From the NCBI GenBank assembly GCA_018268755.1, contig JAFDVW010000013.1:186001-250000 (forward strand): a stretch of DNA of 64,000 nucleotides, read 5' to 3'. Made by a program: the position numbers and the translations under genes. Under the pieces are notes generated by a model. It did not search any database and had not been told where the DNA came from. It worked only from the letters and a program-made list of their open reading frames with translations. This stretch comes from Acidobacteriota bacterium. GTDB lineage: Bacteria; Acidobacteriota; Terriglobia; Terriglobales; Acidobacteriaceae. The first letter of the stretch is position 1. Each line of letters starts with the position of its first letter. Positions 17,833 through 27,300 of this stretch are shown here, in pieces.

Positions 17833-18606
17833 TCAAGTTTGCGGGATTGTTACAACCGCAGCGCCGACGATCCCGCCTTGGCGTCGTTGCTGGACAAATA
17901 CGACGACCCTTCCATTTCTGGCGTCAAATCCCGCTGCCGGGTTCAGCACCAGCTGCTGGGAAAATTGTTGTCCTTGCCGGATCTCTCCAATGCGATTCAG
18001 ACGCGTCACCACCGAAACGTGTGTCAGTTTGTGCCCGGAATTTTCTCCACCCGAAACCTGAGACTCTGCATGGTTCAAGGCATACGCGACATAGACGTCC
18101 GCTTCGCGGATGCCAAATGACGGCTCGAGAGTCCCAGTCTCGATCTGCAATCGTGGACCGTCCTGAGACCGGAGCAGCGTCAGAGCGAGGTGAAGTTTGG
18201 GCGTTCGCAATGAAGCCGCGATGGCCTGGTTGGCCCTGGCCGCGTCGTTGCCTACAAACTCGCTGTTCCCGTCGACGACCATTTGTGGGGTATAGACGCT
18301 CTCGAGACGGAAGCGATCTCCGTAAGCCTTTTGTCTGTTGCTGTAGAGCGCGGAGGAATAGGGGTCCTTCCATCCAATATGGTCCCAGTAATCCACGTGT
18401 TCGCTGAGCACGATCAGCTCGGCTCCCGCAATCGGTTGATGGTCGAAACGTTCCAGCAGCCGGTCGGCGGGAGGGCAACTTGAGCACCCCTCGGAGGTAA
18501 ACAATTCGATCAGTACAGGCTTGCCAGTACTGGGTGGAACCGGGTCTGTGGCCGCCGGGCCCGTGGCCAGGGCAGCGGCCAGGAATAGAAGGAAAAGAGT
18601 CTTCAT
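17833..18606 (-). CDS. Secreted DUF1223 thioredoxin-like protein
   Basis: The 257-residue protein has a signal peptide (LFLLFLAAALATGPAAT) and the DUF1223 signature ELFTSEGCSSCPPADRLLER with a CSSC active-site-like pair, then LSEHVDYWDHIGWKDPYSS and YTPQMVVDG. The fold is thioredoxin-like, and the CxxC suggests a disulfide redox role in the periplasm; no biochemical function is established as far as I know. It starts 66 bases after the stop of the duplicated secreted protein and is probably cotranscribed with it. Confidence 0.88.
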   Translation of the reverse strand: MKTLFLLFLAAALATGPAATDPVPPSTGKPVLIELFTSEGCSSCPPADRLLERFDHQPIAGAELIVLSEHVDYWDHIGWKDPYSSALYSNRQKAYGDRFRLESVYTPQMVVDGNSEFVGNDAARANQAIAASLRTPKLHLALTLLRSQDGPRLQIETGTLEPSFGIREADVYVAYALNHAESQVSGGENSGHKLTHVSVVTRLNRIGEIRQGQQFSQQLVLNPAAGFDARNGRVVVFVQQRRQGGIVGAAVVTIPQT

Positions 18607-18672
18607 GAGAAATGGGACGAAGCCATGAACAAAAAGTTACATGGGCAGGTTTTCCCATTCCTGATCAAAGAC

Positions 18673-20652
18673 TTAGCGCAGGCTGCGGGCGAAACTGACA
18701 GCGTTGCTCCAGGGCCCGGGCATCACATACCAGACCAGGGCTTTCGAGGAAATACCATCGAGCGACTCTACGGCGTTCAGGTGAAAGTTGCGGTTCCTCC
18801 ACATATAGTCACTGTTGAAGGTGCCATCGACTTTGCCGCCGGCAAAGTTGGAGCTGGGCATGGCTACAGCCAAGCCGGTCTTGCGGCCTTCCTCCTGATA
18901 CCAGCCCCCGGCCATGTGCGATGTCTGCGAGGAGTCGCAGGGACAGTTGGCCGGATCGACGGCGCGAACCGAGAACTCCCAGGGAATATAGGCGGCGAAA
19001 TCATAGGTGAAGCGCCCGATGTTCTCGTCGGCAATGTGGGTGAAGCGCTCATCCAGCTTCAGATAATATTTGGGCTCGCCGGCCGGGTTAGGCACCCATT
19101 GCGCGCGGACTTCCAGCGTGTAGGGCGATGCATAGCTGAGCGGCACCATATCGTTGATGCGCCCTCCCCAGACTGCAATGAGCGGCTTCTCGTAAAAGCC
19201 ATTGTTGTGATTGAAATCGAGCATCATGGTCACGAAAGTTGCGGATTTCGTGCCCTCGCAGGCGATTCCGGTAAGCGGCGACATGGCGGAACCGTCCCCG
19301 GCCTGGGTGGGGTTGTAGTCTCCGACCCAGGGGCCGGCATCGCGGCGATTGTGAAAAGCCATCTGCAGCAGCCCTCCACCGTTATATCCCCAGATGTGTT
19401 CGACGCCACGATATTTCAAGGAGACGAGAGCGCCGCCTTGCGTGGTGTCGAACAGGGCAACTTGTTCGCCCGCAGGGTCCTTCAGCACGATGGCGTGTTC
19501 CGGTTGATTGGGCTGCATGCGAAACTCTGTGGTCTGGCAGCTCACGCGCACGGCGTCATGGTCGGGCGGGACGTGCGCGAGTTCTGTGACTGGAGGTGAA
19601 GTTTCGGTAGCCTTCTCCGGGGGAAGACTGCGGGCGAAATCCTGCGCCTGGTCCCAGGGGCCGGCGCACACGTACCAACTGAAATGAAAGCCGCGCACTC
19701 CGGGCAGGGCCCGGCTGAGCACGCTGGCGTAAGTATGGCGCGGGGCGGCCCATACGGCTCCGTAGAGCAACACGACGTATTCGGCGTTGTCGCGGAGAAA
19801 AGCGCGGTCCGTGTTCCAGGCGCCGGTGGGCACCACGGTGGCGACGCCGGTGTGGCGCTCTTCGTCCTCATAACGCCCAATGGCTAAAGCGGGGGTGTTA
19901 GCGCTGGAGCACGGAGTTTTCTCCAGGCAATTCTCCGGAAACCTGGCCTCGTAGTCGAACTCCCAGGGCGCGGCCCCAGTAAGAAACCATTCGAAGGTGC
20001 CATCGGAGCCCGGGCGAATGTGCACGACCGATTGCTCAAGCTTCAGATAATATTTCGGTCCTCCGCCGGAATGTTCCACCCACGAGGCGTTGGTTTCTAT
20101 GGTGTAGGAGCTGGAATATCCGGGAGGGAAGTTGTCGCTGATCTTGCCTTGCCAGACTCCCAGGAGGGGGTCTTTTTGGAAGGAATTATTGACTCCCCGA
20201 TCGATCATCATGGCGATGGCGCGCAGGGAAGATTGGCCATGGCAGGCGACCCCGGCAGTGGTGGCCGGAACTCCCATGCTCGATCCGCCCTGGTCGGGAT
20301 TAAAGGCCGACCAATATGGCGTGAGTCCTTTCAGTTCGGCTTCCTCGCCGCGGCGGGTGGCAAACATGGCCACGCTGGCGCCGGCGGTGTGCCCGAACAG
20401 AAGTTCCTTGCCACGATAGCGCAGGGAGATGAGGGTGGCGCCATGCAGCAGGTCGAAGCGCGCTTCCTGCTCTCCGGCGGGATCGCGCAACACCACCACC
20501 TGGACGTGGGAAAGGGTTTCAGGGAATTGCCAGGCCACGACCGCCCGTACCGGATAGTCTTCTACAGAACAACGAACGTCAGGAATGGCCTTGGCGTGGG
20601 CCACGGGCAATAAAGTGGCCAGGAACATAATGACGACGGCAGATGTTCTCAC
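18673..20652 (-). CDS. Secreted protein with two tandem homologous halves, unknown function
   Basis: I do not recognise this 659-residue protein. It has a signal peptide (VVIMFLATLLPVAHA). The mature part consists of two clearly homologous halves, about residues 27-345 and 368-659. Matching pairs include VVLRDPAGEQEARFD with IVLKDPAGEQVALFD, LISLRYRGKELLFGH with LVSLKYRGVEHIWGY, GGPKYYLKLEQSVVHI with GEPKYYLKLDERFTHI, and GPWDQAQDFARSL with GPWSNAVSFARSL. The pattern is beta-rich, like galactose-mutarotase or lyase beta-sandwiches. Both halves keep a central WEF and a nearby Cys; the second adds NCPCDSS. A carbohydrate-active or sugar-binding role is only inferred from the neighbours. Confidence 0.8.
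   Translation of the reverse strand: MRTSAVVIMFLATLLPVAHAKAIPDVRCSVEDYPVRAVVAWQFPETLSHVQVVVLRDPAGEQEARFDLLHGATLISLRYRGKELLFGHTAGASVAMFATRRGEEAELKGLTPYWSAFNPDQGGSSMGVPATTAGVACHGQSSLRAIAMMIDRGVNNSFQKDPLLGVWQGKISDNFPPGYSSSYTIETNASWVEHSGGGPKYYLKLEQSVVHIRPGSDGTFEWFLTGAAPWEFDYEARFPENCLEKTPCSSANTPALAIGRYEDEERHTGVATVVPTGAWNTDRAFLRDNAEYVVLLYGAVWAAPRHTYASVLSRALPGVRGFHFSWYVCAGPWDQAQDFARSLPPEKATETSPPVTELAHVPPDHDAVRVSCQTTEFRMQPNQPEHAIVLKDPAGEQVALFDTTQGGALVSLKYRGVEHIWGYNGGGLLQMAFHNRRDAGPWVGDYNPTQAGDGSAMSPLTGIACEGTKSATFVTMMLDFNHNNGFYEKPLIAVWGGRINDMVPLSYASPYTLEVRAQWVPNPAGEPKYYLKLDERFTHIADENIGRFTYDFAAYIPWEFSVRAVDPANCPCDSSQTSHMAGGWYQEEGRKTGLAVAMPSSNFAGGKVDGTFNSDYMWRNRNFHLNAVESLDGISSKALVWYVMPGPWSNAVSFARSLR
18676..20574 (-). 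repeat. Internal protein-level duplication
   Basis: Two units of about 310 residues lie head to tail in one gene: unit A at 19618-20574 and unit B at 18676-19551. Identity is moderate at protein level and low at DNA level, so the duplication is old. Landmarks occur in the same order in both units (DPAGEQ, YRG, PKYYLKL, WEF, GPW...FARSL). Confidence 0.8.
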
Positions 20653-20784
20653 CCTTCACCTCATGGAAGATGGGCGCATGCGACCGGGATGCGCGCTAGC
20701 CGGGGCCCAAAAGGGGGTCGCCGGCGATCTGTTGTGGGCGATGCTGTGGCAAACCAGCCCCGCGATCCGCCATTCTACGACATC

Positions 20785-20792
20785 TTTTTATA
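20785..20792. promoter_or_regulatory. TTTTTATA element upstream of enolase-family gene
   Basis: TTTTTATA sits in an A/T-rich island in the otherwise G+C-rich 222-bp gap between the duplicated-protein gene and the dehydratase gene. The same octamer recurs at 37638, 43579, 43599 and, inverted, at 53300, each time in a promoter region of sugar genes. Confidence 0.35.
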
Positions 20793-20874
20793 AATTAAGA
20801 GATTAACTTTCAGGAAATATGAAAATTATCCGCTAACATTGCATGAAAATTTATGTTACCTTAGGCCGCAAGCT

Positions 20875-22008
20875 ATGAAAATCACCAGGATCCAAGCCGC
20901 TGGACTGCGCGGGGCCACCCCGGAGGGCGGCTGGGCGAACGAAATCAAACAGGACGATTGCATCCATACCCTGGTTGCCGTCTACACCGATGAAGGCGTG
21001 ACCGGCTGGGGGTCCGCGTTTACCAACGATGCCCTGGTGCTAGGCGCGCTCAAGGTACTGGAACCCTTATTTCTGGGAGAAAATCCGCTGGAACCGGAGC
21101 GGGTCACAGAGAAGCTGCACGCCCACACCTTTTGGATGGGGCGCGGCGGTTCCATCACCCACGCCATCAGCGCCATTGACATCGCCTTGTGGGACATCCT
21201 GGGCAAAGCGACCGGCCAGCCTGTGGGAAGACTGCTGGGTGGAAGATACCGGGACCGCATCCGTCCCTATGCTTCATTATTAATGCAGGAACCGGGCGCG
21301 ATGAAGGACAAGCTGTTGCCCGTCCGCGAGCAGGGCTTCCGGGCGTTCAAGATCGGATGGGGACCATTTGGCCGCCGCAACAACGCCACCGACGAACAGA
21401 TCGTGAAAGAAGCGCGCCAGGCGGTGGGCCCGGATTCTCGATTGATGGTCGATGCCGGCGGCAGTGACGCATTCTGGCCGCAAGGATACAAGTGGGCATT
21501 GCGCACGGCGGAAATGCTGGCGGATTACGACGTGCATTGGTTTGAAGAAGCCATTCCCCCCGACAATTTGCGCGATTTTGTTTTGTTGCGACAGAACTCT
21601 CCGGTGCGAATTTCCGGCGGGGAAGTGCTGACTCGCCGCCAATCGTTCGAGCCGTGGATCCAGGCCGGCGCTTTCGACATTGTGCAGCCTGACGTTACCA
21701 AGGTGGGTGGCATCAGCGATGAGCGGCGCATCGCCTGGATGGCCGAAGACAACGGCATTCAGTTTATTCCCCACGGATGGAACACCGCGCTCGGTCTGGC
21801 GGCCGATTTGCACCTGGCTTCGGCCTGCCGAAACACCGACCTGGTCGAATACTTGACCGGCTCTCCGTTCATTGACGAGATCGTGGAAGAGCCCTGGCGG
21901 CTCGATGGCGAAGGCATGCTGATGATTCCCGAGGGACCGGGCCTGGGCATCAGCCTAAATTTGGATGCGGTCAAGAAATATACCGGAGTGGCCTTTGACG
22001 CTTCTTAA
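20875..22008 (+). CDS. Enolase-superfamily sugar-acid dehydratase (MR/MLE type)
   Basis: The 377-residue protein belongs to the mandelate racemase/muconate lactonising family. Visible sites are FKIGW (Lys159), DAGGSD (metal Asp193), WFEEAIPPDN (metal Glu224), ISGGEV (metal Glu250), QPDVTKVGG and IPHGWN (His300, base). Members dehydrate or racemise sugar acids such as rhamnonate, fuconate or galactonate. The KxK motif of many relatives is KxG here. ATG at 20875 gives the normal family N-terminus (MKITRIQAAG). It heads an operon with two SGNH hydrolases and an alpha-L-rhamnosidase, so a deoxyhexonate substrate is plausible but not shown. Confidence 0.88.
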   Translation: MKITRIQAAGLRGATPEGGWANEIKQDDCIHTLVAVYTDEGVTGWGSAFTNDALVLGALKVLEPLFLGENPLEPERVTEKLHAHTFWMGRGGSITHAISAIDIALWDILGKATGQPVGRLLGGRYRDRIRPYASLLMQEPGAMKDKLLPVREQGFRAFKIGWGPFGRRNNATDEQIVKEARQAVGPDSRLMVDAGGSDAFWPQGYKWALRTAEMLADYDVHWFEEAIPPDNLRDFVLLRQNSPVRISGGEVLTRRQSFEPWIQAGAFDIVQPDVTKVGGISDERRIAWMAEDNGIQFIPHGWNTALGLAADLHLASACRNTDLVEYLTGSPFIDEIVEEPWRLDGEGMLMIPEGPGLGISLNLDAVKKYTGVAFDAS

Positions 22009-23167
22009 GGGGTGGGCTTGTCGAAGAAACACCCAAGTACTCCTGGCTATGGGGCTGTTCTTCCTCTTGTGCGGAAGCGGACGAGCCTTCGCGCAGGCCG
22101 CGCCGGTAGAGCCCGGCGGCACGGCCTGGGCTTCTTCTGTACTTGAGCCGTTCTGGACCAGCACTCGCATGAGGGATGAGACCGTCATGTTTGTGCAGCG
22201 GCCGGAAGAACAAGAAGTCAGCGGACGTCTCTTGTTTACGCCGACCCGGATCGTGCGAGTCACCAGCGCGTTTGGCACCGTGGTCTATCAAGCCGGCCGT
22301 GACTATGTCTGGGAGCCGGGCAGCAAAGTGCTCACCCTCCCCCAGAATTCCCGCATCCCGGTGACGACCTGGGCGCGCTTGCATCCCCCCAAGGGCGGCA
22401 TAATGTCGCTGGGTGAAGCTGCGGATGGAAAAAGCTCTCTGTTGTTTGAAGAATCCGGGGCTTACTTCGAGACTTTGCAAGTGGCCGTGACCTACGATCA
22501 TGAGGAGCCATGGAGAGGAGTGGTTCCCCAGTCCGCCGGGAAAAATCTGGCGCGAACGCTGGCGAAATTACGTGCCAAGAAACTGAAGCTGGTAGTTTTT
22601 GCCGACAGCGTATCCGCCGGCGCGGGGGCTTCAGGGTTCTTCAACGCGCCGCCCAACCAGCCGCCCTATACCGAGTTGGTGGCGCAGGGACTGCGCGCCC
22701 GCTTTGGGGCGGAAGTTCACCTGGTCAATCTGGCAGAGGGCGGCCAGGATACCACCTGGGCAGTGAAAATGGCGCACGCGGCCGCGGAGCAGAATCCCGA
22801 CGTGGTGATCCTCGGCTTCGGCGGGAATGACGCGACCCGCAAAATCTCCGCGGAGGACTTCCGCCGGAATATGCAGACGGCCATGGATACCATCCGCAAA
22901 ACCGCGCCCGACACCGACTTCATTCTGATCGCCACCATGACCGCCAACCCGGACTGGCCGGAATCGGATGCCGACTTGTGCCGGCAATATCGCGATGCGC
23001 TCTTCCAGCTGGCGGGACCGGGCGTAGCGGTGGCCGATGAATTTTCTCTGTGGCAGGAGCTGGTGCAGCGCAAGAATTTTTTAGACCTCACTGCCAATGG
23101 CATCAACCATCCCAATGACTTCGGCCATCGGGTGTACGCGCAGGTGGTCCTGCAACTACTGCAATAA
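21995..23167 (+). CDS. Secreted SGNH/GDSL hydrolase, copy 1
   Basis: The ~390-residue protein has an N-terminal signal region (VLLAMGLFFLLCGSGRAFAQ), a ~150-residue beta-rich domain (WTSTRMRDETVMFVQ, LTLPQNSRIPVTTWARLHPP) and a C-terminal SGNH domain: FADSVSAGAGASG (Ser205), EGGQDTTW, GFGGNDAT (Asn) and NHPNDFGH (His). The usual GDS is ADS, with Ser kept. SGNH enzymes remove acetyl or acyl groups from glycans. I favour the TTG start at 21995, six bases after GGAG, overlapping the dehydratase end by 14 bases; an ATG at 21965 is the alternative. It is a tandem paralogue of the next gene. Confidence 0.85.
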   Translation: MTLLKGWACRRNTQVLLAMGLFFLLCGSGRAFAQAAPVEPGGTAWASSVLEPFWTSTRMRDETVMFVQRPEEQEVSGRLLFTPTRIVRVTSAFGTVVYQAGRDYVWEPGSKVLTLPQNSRIPVTTWARLHPPKGGIMSLGEAADGKSSLLFEESGAYFETLQVAVTYDHEEPWRGVVPQSAGKNLARTLAKLRAKKLKLVVFADSVSAGAGASGFFNAPPNQPPYTELVAQGLRARFGAEVHLVNLAEGGQDTTWAVKMAHAAAEQNPDVVILGFGGNDATRKISAEDFRRNMQTAMDTIRKTAPDTDFILIATMTANPDWPESDADLCRQYRDALFQLAGPGVAVADEFSLWQELVQRKNFLDLTANGINHPNDFGHRVYAQVVLQLLQ

Positions 23168-23183
23168 ATTGAATGGAGTCCGC

Positions 23184-24353
23184 ATGACGCTTCACTTGGG
23201 TAAGGCTGATCGGCGCAATTTTGCGTGGAACCTGGTGCTGGTTTGGGTGGTTGCCAATCTGCTGGCCGTCTCGCCAGCTCTGGGGCAAGCGGCCGCGCCC
23301 GCAACCTCGTGGGCCGACGCGGTCCTCACCCCGTTCTGGGCCAGCCCGCACATGGTGAATGAGACGCTTTTCTTCGTGAAGATGCCGCACAAGAGGCATC
23401 CCGAGGCCAAGCTCTTATTTGTGCCCAGCAAAATGATCAGCGTCACCAGCGCGGATGGCGCGACCGTATTTGAAGAAGGGCGGGATTACCTCCGGAAGAA
23501 GAACAGCAACCTCATCACGCTCCCCAGGAACTCGCGCATCCCGACCAAGACCTGGGCTGAACTGCATCCTCCGATGGGGTCGCCCGGCACTCTGGGAGAA
23601 GCGGTGGGCGGCAAGACCACATTGTTCTTTGATCCGACGGGGGCGGTTCTTCACACCATTCAGGTCGCAGTCACCTATGATCACGACGACAAATGGAGCG
23701 GCTACGTTCCCCAGTCCGGAGAGAAGGAAATCCCCCGCTCGATCGCCAAGCTGCGCGGCAAGGAAAAATTGAAGTTGGTGTTTTTTGGCGACAGCATCTC
23801 CGTGGGCGCGGGAGCTTCCGGGATGTTTCATGCTCCGCCCAACCAGCCGCCTTATGTTCCCCTGGTGGAAGACGGTTTGCGTTCCCGCTTTGGTGGGGAC
23901 ATCACTGTAAAAAACATCTCGGAAGGCGGGCAGGACACCACCTGGGGCGTCACCACCGCGCCCAAGGTCGCGGAGGAAGATCCCGACCTGGTGCTGATTG
24001 CTTTCGGCATGAACGATGCGGGACGGGCCATTCCCGCGGCCGCCTATGCGCAGAACATTCAAAAGATGATCGACACCATCCGCCAGAAGCATCCCCACAC
24101 GGAGTTTCTGCTGGTAACCACCATGATTGGCAATGCAGAGTGGGCGCAACTTACGTTCTCGCGGTTTGCCGAATATCGTGAGGCCCTTACTCGGATGGTA
24201 GGTCCGGGCATCGCCATAGCAGACGTGACCTCGGTATGGCAGGACGTTTTGAAGACCAAAAAGTTCCTCGACTTTACCGGCAACGGTTTAAATCATCCCA
24301 ACGATTTCGGGCATCGCATATACGCGCAAGTGATCCTGCAAGTCCTGCAGTAA
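23184..24353 (+). CDS. Secreted SGNH/GDSL hydrolase, copy 2
   Basis: The 389-residue protein has a signal peptide ending VSPALGQA and is co-linear with the gene before it: FWASPHMVNETLFFV, NSRIPTKTWAELHPP, VTYDHDDKWSGYVPQS, then FFGDSISVGAGASGMF (Ser204), EGGQDTTWG, AFGMNDAGR and NHPNDFGHRIYAQV. Here the canonical GDS is intact. It is probably a periplasmic carbohydrate esterase that strips acetyl groups so the downstream rhamnosidase can act. GGAG precedes the ATG, which lies 16 bases after the copy 1 stop. Confidence 0.88.
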   Translation: MTLHLGKADRRNFAWNLVLVWVVANLLAVSPALGQAAAPATSWADAVLTPFWASPHMVNETLFFVKMPHKRHPEAKLLFVPSKMISVTSADGATVFEEGRDYLRKKNSNLITLPRNSRIPTKTWAELHPPMGSPGTLGEAVGGKTTLFFDPTGAVLHTIQVAVTYDHDDKWSGYVPQSGEKEIPRSIAKLRGKEKLKLVFFGDSISVGAGASGMFHAPPNQPPYVPLVEDGLRSRFGGDITVKNISEGGQDTTWGVTTAPKVAEEDPDLVLIAFGMNDAGRAIPAAAYAQNIQKMIDTIRQKHPHTEFLLVTTMIGNAEWAQLTFSRFAEYREALTRMVGPGIAIADVTSVWQDVLKTKKFLDFTGNGLNHPNDFGHRIYAQVILQVLQ

Positions 24354-24394
24354 TACAGTCATGGCCGGCGCCGATAGCCGGTCAGAAGAAAGCC

Positions 24395-27300
24395 ATGATT
24401 CCCCAGCCGAGCCGGGATGTTCGGGCCAATGCCATCCGCCTTATGTGGATGGGCGTGTTTTTTTGTTGCATCGTGCCACAGGTTGTCGCGCAGGCCGGCG
24501 GCGTAAGGGCTTCCAATCTTCGCTGTGAATACCGAGTAGACCCGCTGGGCATCGATATTGTGCAGCCTCGCCTCAGTTGGATTCTGGAATCCGTCCATTC
24601 CGGAGAGCGGGGCCAGTCGCAATCCGCCTATCGCATTCTCGCCGCCAGCTCGCCGGAACTGCTCGCCGCGGAAAAAGCCGATCTCTGGGACACGGGAAAA
24701 ATAAATTCCTCGCAATCCATCCAGCTGCGCTACGGCGGCGAGCCTTTGCATTCGCAGCAATTCGTGTGGTGGAAGGTGCAACTCTGGGATGAGAAGGGAC
24801 AAGCATCCGAGTGGAGCAGTCCGGCGCGCTGGTCGATGGGGCTGCTGCAGGCTTCCGATTGGAGCGGCCAATGGATCGGCGTAAAAGGGGGCGACGGGCC
24901 ATCGGAAGAACTGGAAGGAGCGCACTGGATCGCGGGGGTAAACTCATCGCAGCAGCCGTTGTGGTTTCGGCGTGAGTTCGAGATTTCTCCGGCCAATCCC
25001 GCCAGTCACGGATTGCTCGTATTGTCTGCCGGGGCTGGGGACGTCACAGCCTACATCAACGGAGAAAAAGTTCTGCCCACGGTGGGCAAGTTTCCTCGCG
25101 GACACATCGTGCAGACCATTTCTGCCGCCCTTCATCCTGGACACAACGTGGTGGCGGTGAAGCTGGAGCCCGAGGCTGCATCTCCCGGCGGCGAGCGCGG
25201 AATCCTTGCGGGAATTACGCTGGACTTGGCCGATGGCAGCATTGAGCGCATCCCGACGACTGAGCAGTGGAAGGTTTCCGACAGAGAATCCGCCGGCTGG
25301 GAAAAGCCTGAGTTCGATAGCGCGCCGTGGGCCCACGCCACCGCGGTCTCAGGGCAGCCCTTGCCAGACAAGCCCGCAGAACGCACGCGTCTGGCGGCGC
25401 GCATGCTGCGCAAGGAATTTCGCCTTTCCCAGGTTCCTCGCCGGGCCACGCTCTACATCAGCGGTCTTGGCTACTCGGAGTCATACATCAATGGCCAGAG
25501 AGTCGGCGAGGACGTTCTGGCGCCGGCGCTCAGTGATTACGACAAACGCGTCTTTTACCTGACCTACGATGTCACTTCGCTGCTGCACCAAGGCGGCAAT
25601 GCCATAGGAGTGCTCTTGGGAAATGGGCGTTTCTACGCGCCGCGCAACAACATCCCGGTTTTTACTCGTAACTTTGGCTATCCGCAGGTCCGCTTGCAGC
25701 TCGAGATCGAATACCAAGACGGCAAGCGCGTGACCCTGGCCAGCGACGCTTCCTGGAAGGCCACGACGCAAGGGCCCATTCGCGCCAACAATGACTATGA
25801 CGGGGAAGAATATGACGCGCGCCGGGAGCAGCCCGGGTGGACGTCGCCTGGCTTCGGTGATGCGAACTGGACTGCCGCGCAGGAGATGAGTGCGCCCAAG
25901 GGCGCAATGCGCGCGCAAATGATCGCACCCATGCGAGTGATGCGCGAAGTGCAGCCCCTCAAGGTCACCCAACCCAAACCTGGCGTGTACGTCTTCGATC
26001 TGGGGCAGAACATCGTGGGCTGGTGCCGTTTGCGGATTTCGGGAGCGGCCGGCAGCCGTATCGCGCTACGCCACGCCGAGCGGCTGCGTGACGATGGCAT
26101 GTTGTACACGGACAATCTGCGCTCGGCGCGGCAGACCGACGTCTACATCCTGAAGGGGGAAGGCAGCGAAGTCTACGAGCCTCGCTTCACCTCACACGGG
26201 TTCCGCTATGTAGAGGTCCGCGGTCTCTCCGGCCCACCATCCCTGAGCATGCTGACCGGGCGAGTGGTGCACGATGCGCTGGAAGAAAATGCCGATCTGG
26301 CGACCTCCAATCCGGTCCTCAATCAGGTCTACCAGAACATGCTTTGGGGGGACCGGGGCAACTATCACAGCATTCCCACCGACTGTCCGCAACGCGATGA
26401 GCGCCAAGCGTGGCTGGGCGATCGGTCGGCCGAAAGCAAGGGCGAATCCTTTTTGTTTCAGGTCGGCCCGTTCTATGCGAAATGGCTGCAGGACATCGAA
26501 GACTCGATGGATGGCGAGGGCCGGATCAACGATATTGCGCCGGCCTATTGGCCTTTCTACAACGAGAATGTGGTGTGGCCCGCCAGCTTTTTCATGGTGG
26601 CCGGCATGCTTCACCAGCAGTATGGCGATGACGCGGTCATCCAGGAGCATTACCCCGCGATGAAGCGCTGGGTGGAGCACATGCGCCCCCAGCTGCAAAA
26701 CAGCCTGATGCCCGTGGATGTCTACGGCGACTGGTGCGTGCCGCCGAAATCGTTGCATGAGATTTTCAGCAAAGACCCCGCCACCAAGACGGCCCCCGAG
26801 GTCCTGGGCACGGCATATTTCTATGCCATTCTGCGTCTGATGTCGCAGTTCGCCGTCATCAGCGGACATCCGGAGGACCAGCGGGAGTTCGATGCGCTGG
26901 CGTTGCAGATTCGGGCCGCATTCAATCGGACACTGTTGCAGGCGGAGAGCCATCAGTACGGCAATGGCACGCAGACTTCCAGCATTCTGCCGCTGGCTTT
27001 CGGAATGGCCCCCGAAGAGCAGAGGCAAACCATCGCCGCCGGCCTGGTCCGCAAAATTGAGAACGAATCAGATGGCGCCGTGGGCGCGGGTCTGGTGGGT
27101 ATGCAATGGATTCTGCAGACGCTCACCGAGTATGGCCGCGCGGACGTCGCCTATCAAATTGCCTCGCGCAGGAAATATCCCAGCTGGGGATACATGGTGG
27201 AGCGCGGAGCGACCACCATCTGGGAGCTGTGGAACGGGGACACGGCCAATCCGGCGATGAACTCGGGAAATCATCTGATGCTGCTGGGAGATTTCGCCAG

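Noticed and set aside
17568..18407. 279-residue plus-strand open frame over the hydrolase end and DUF1223
   Set aside because: It overlaps two well-supported genes in other frames and shows no family motifs.
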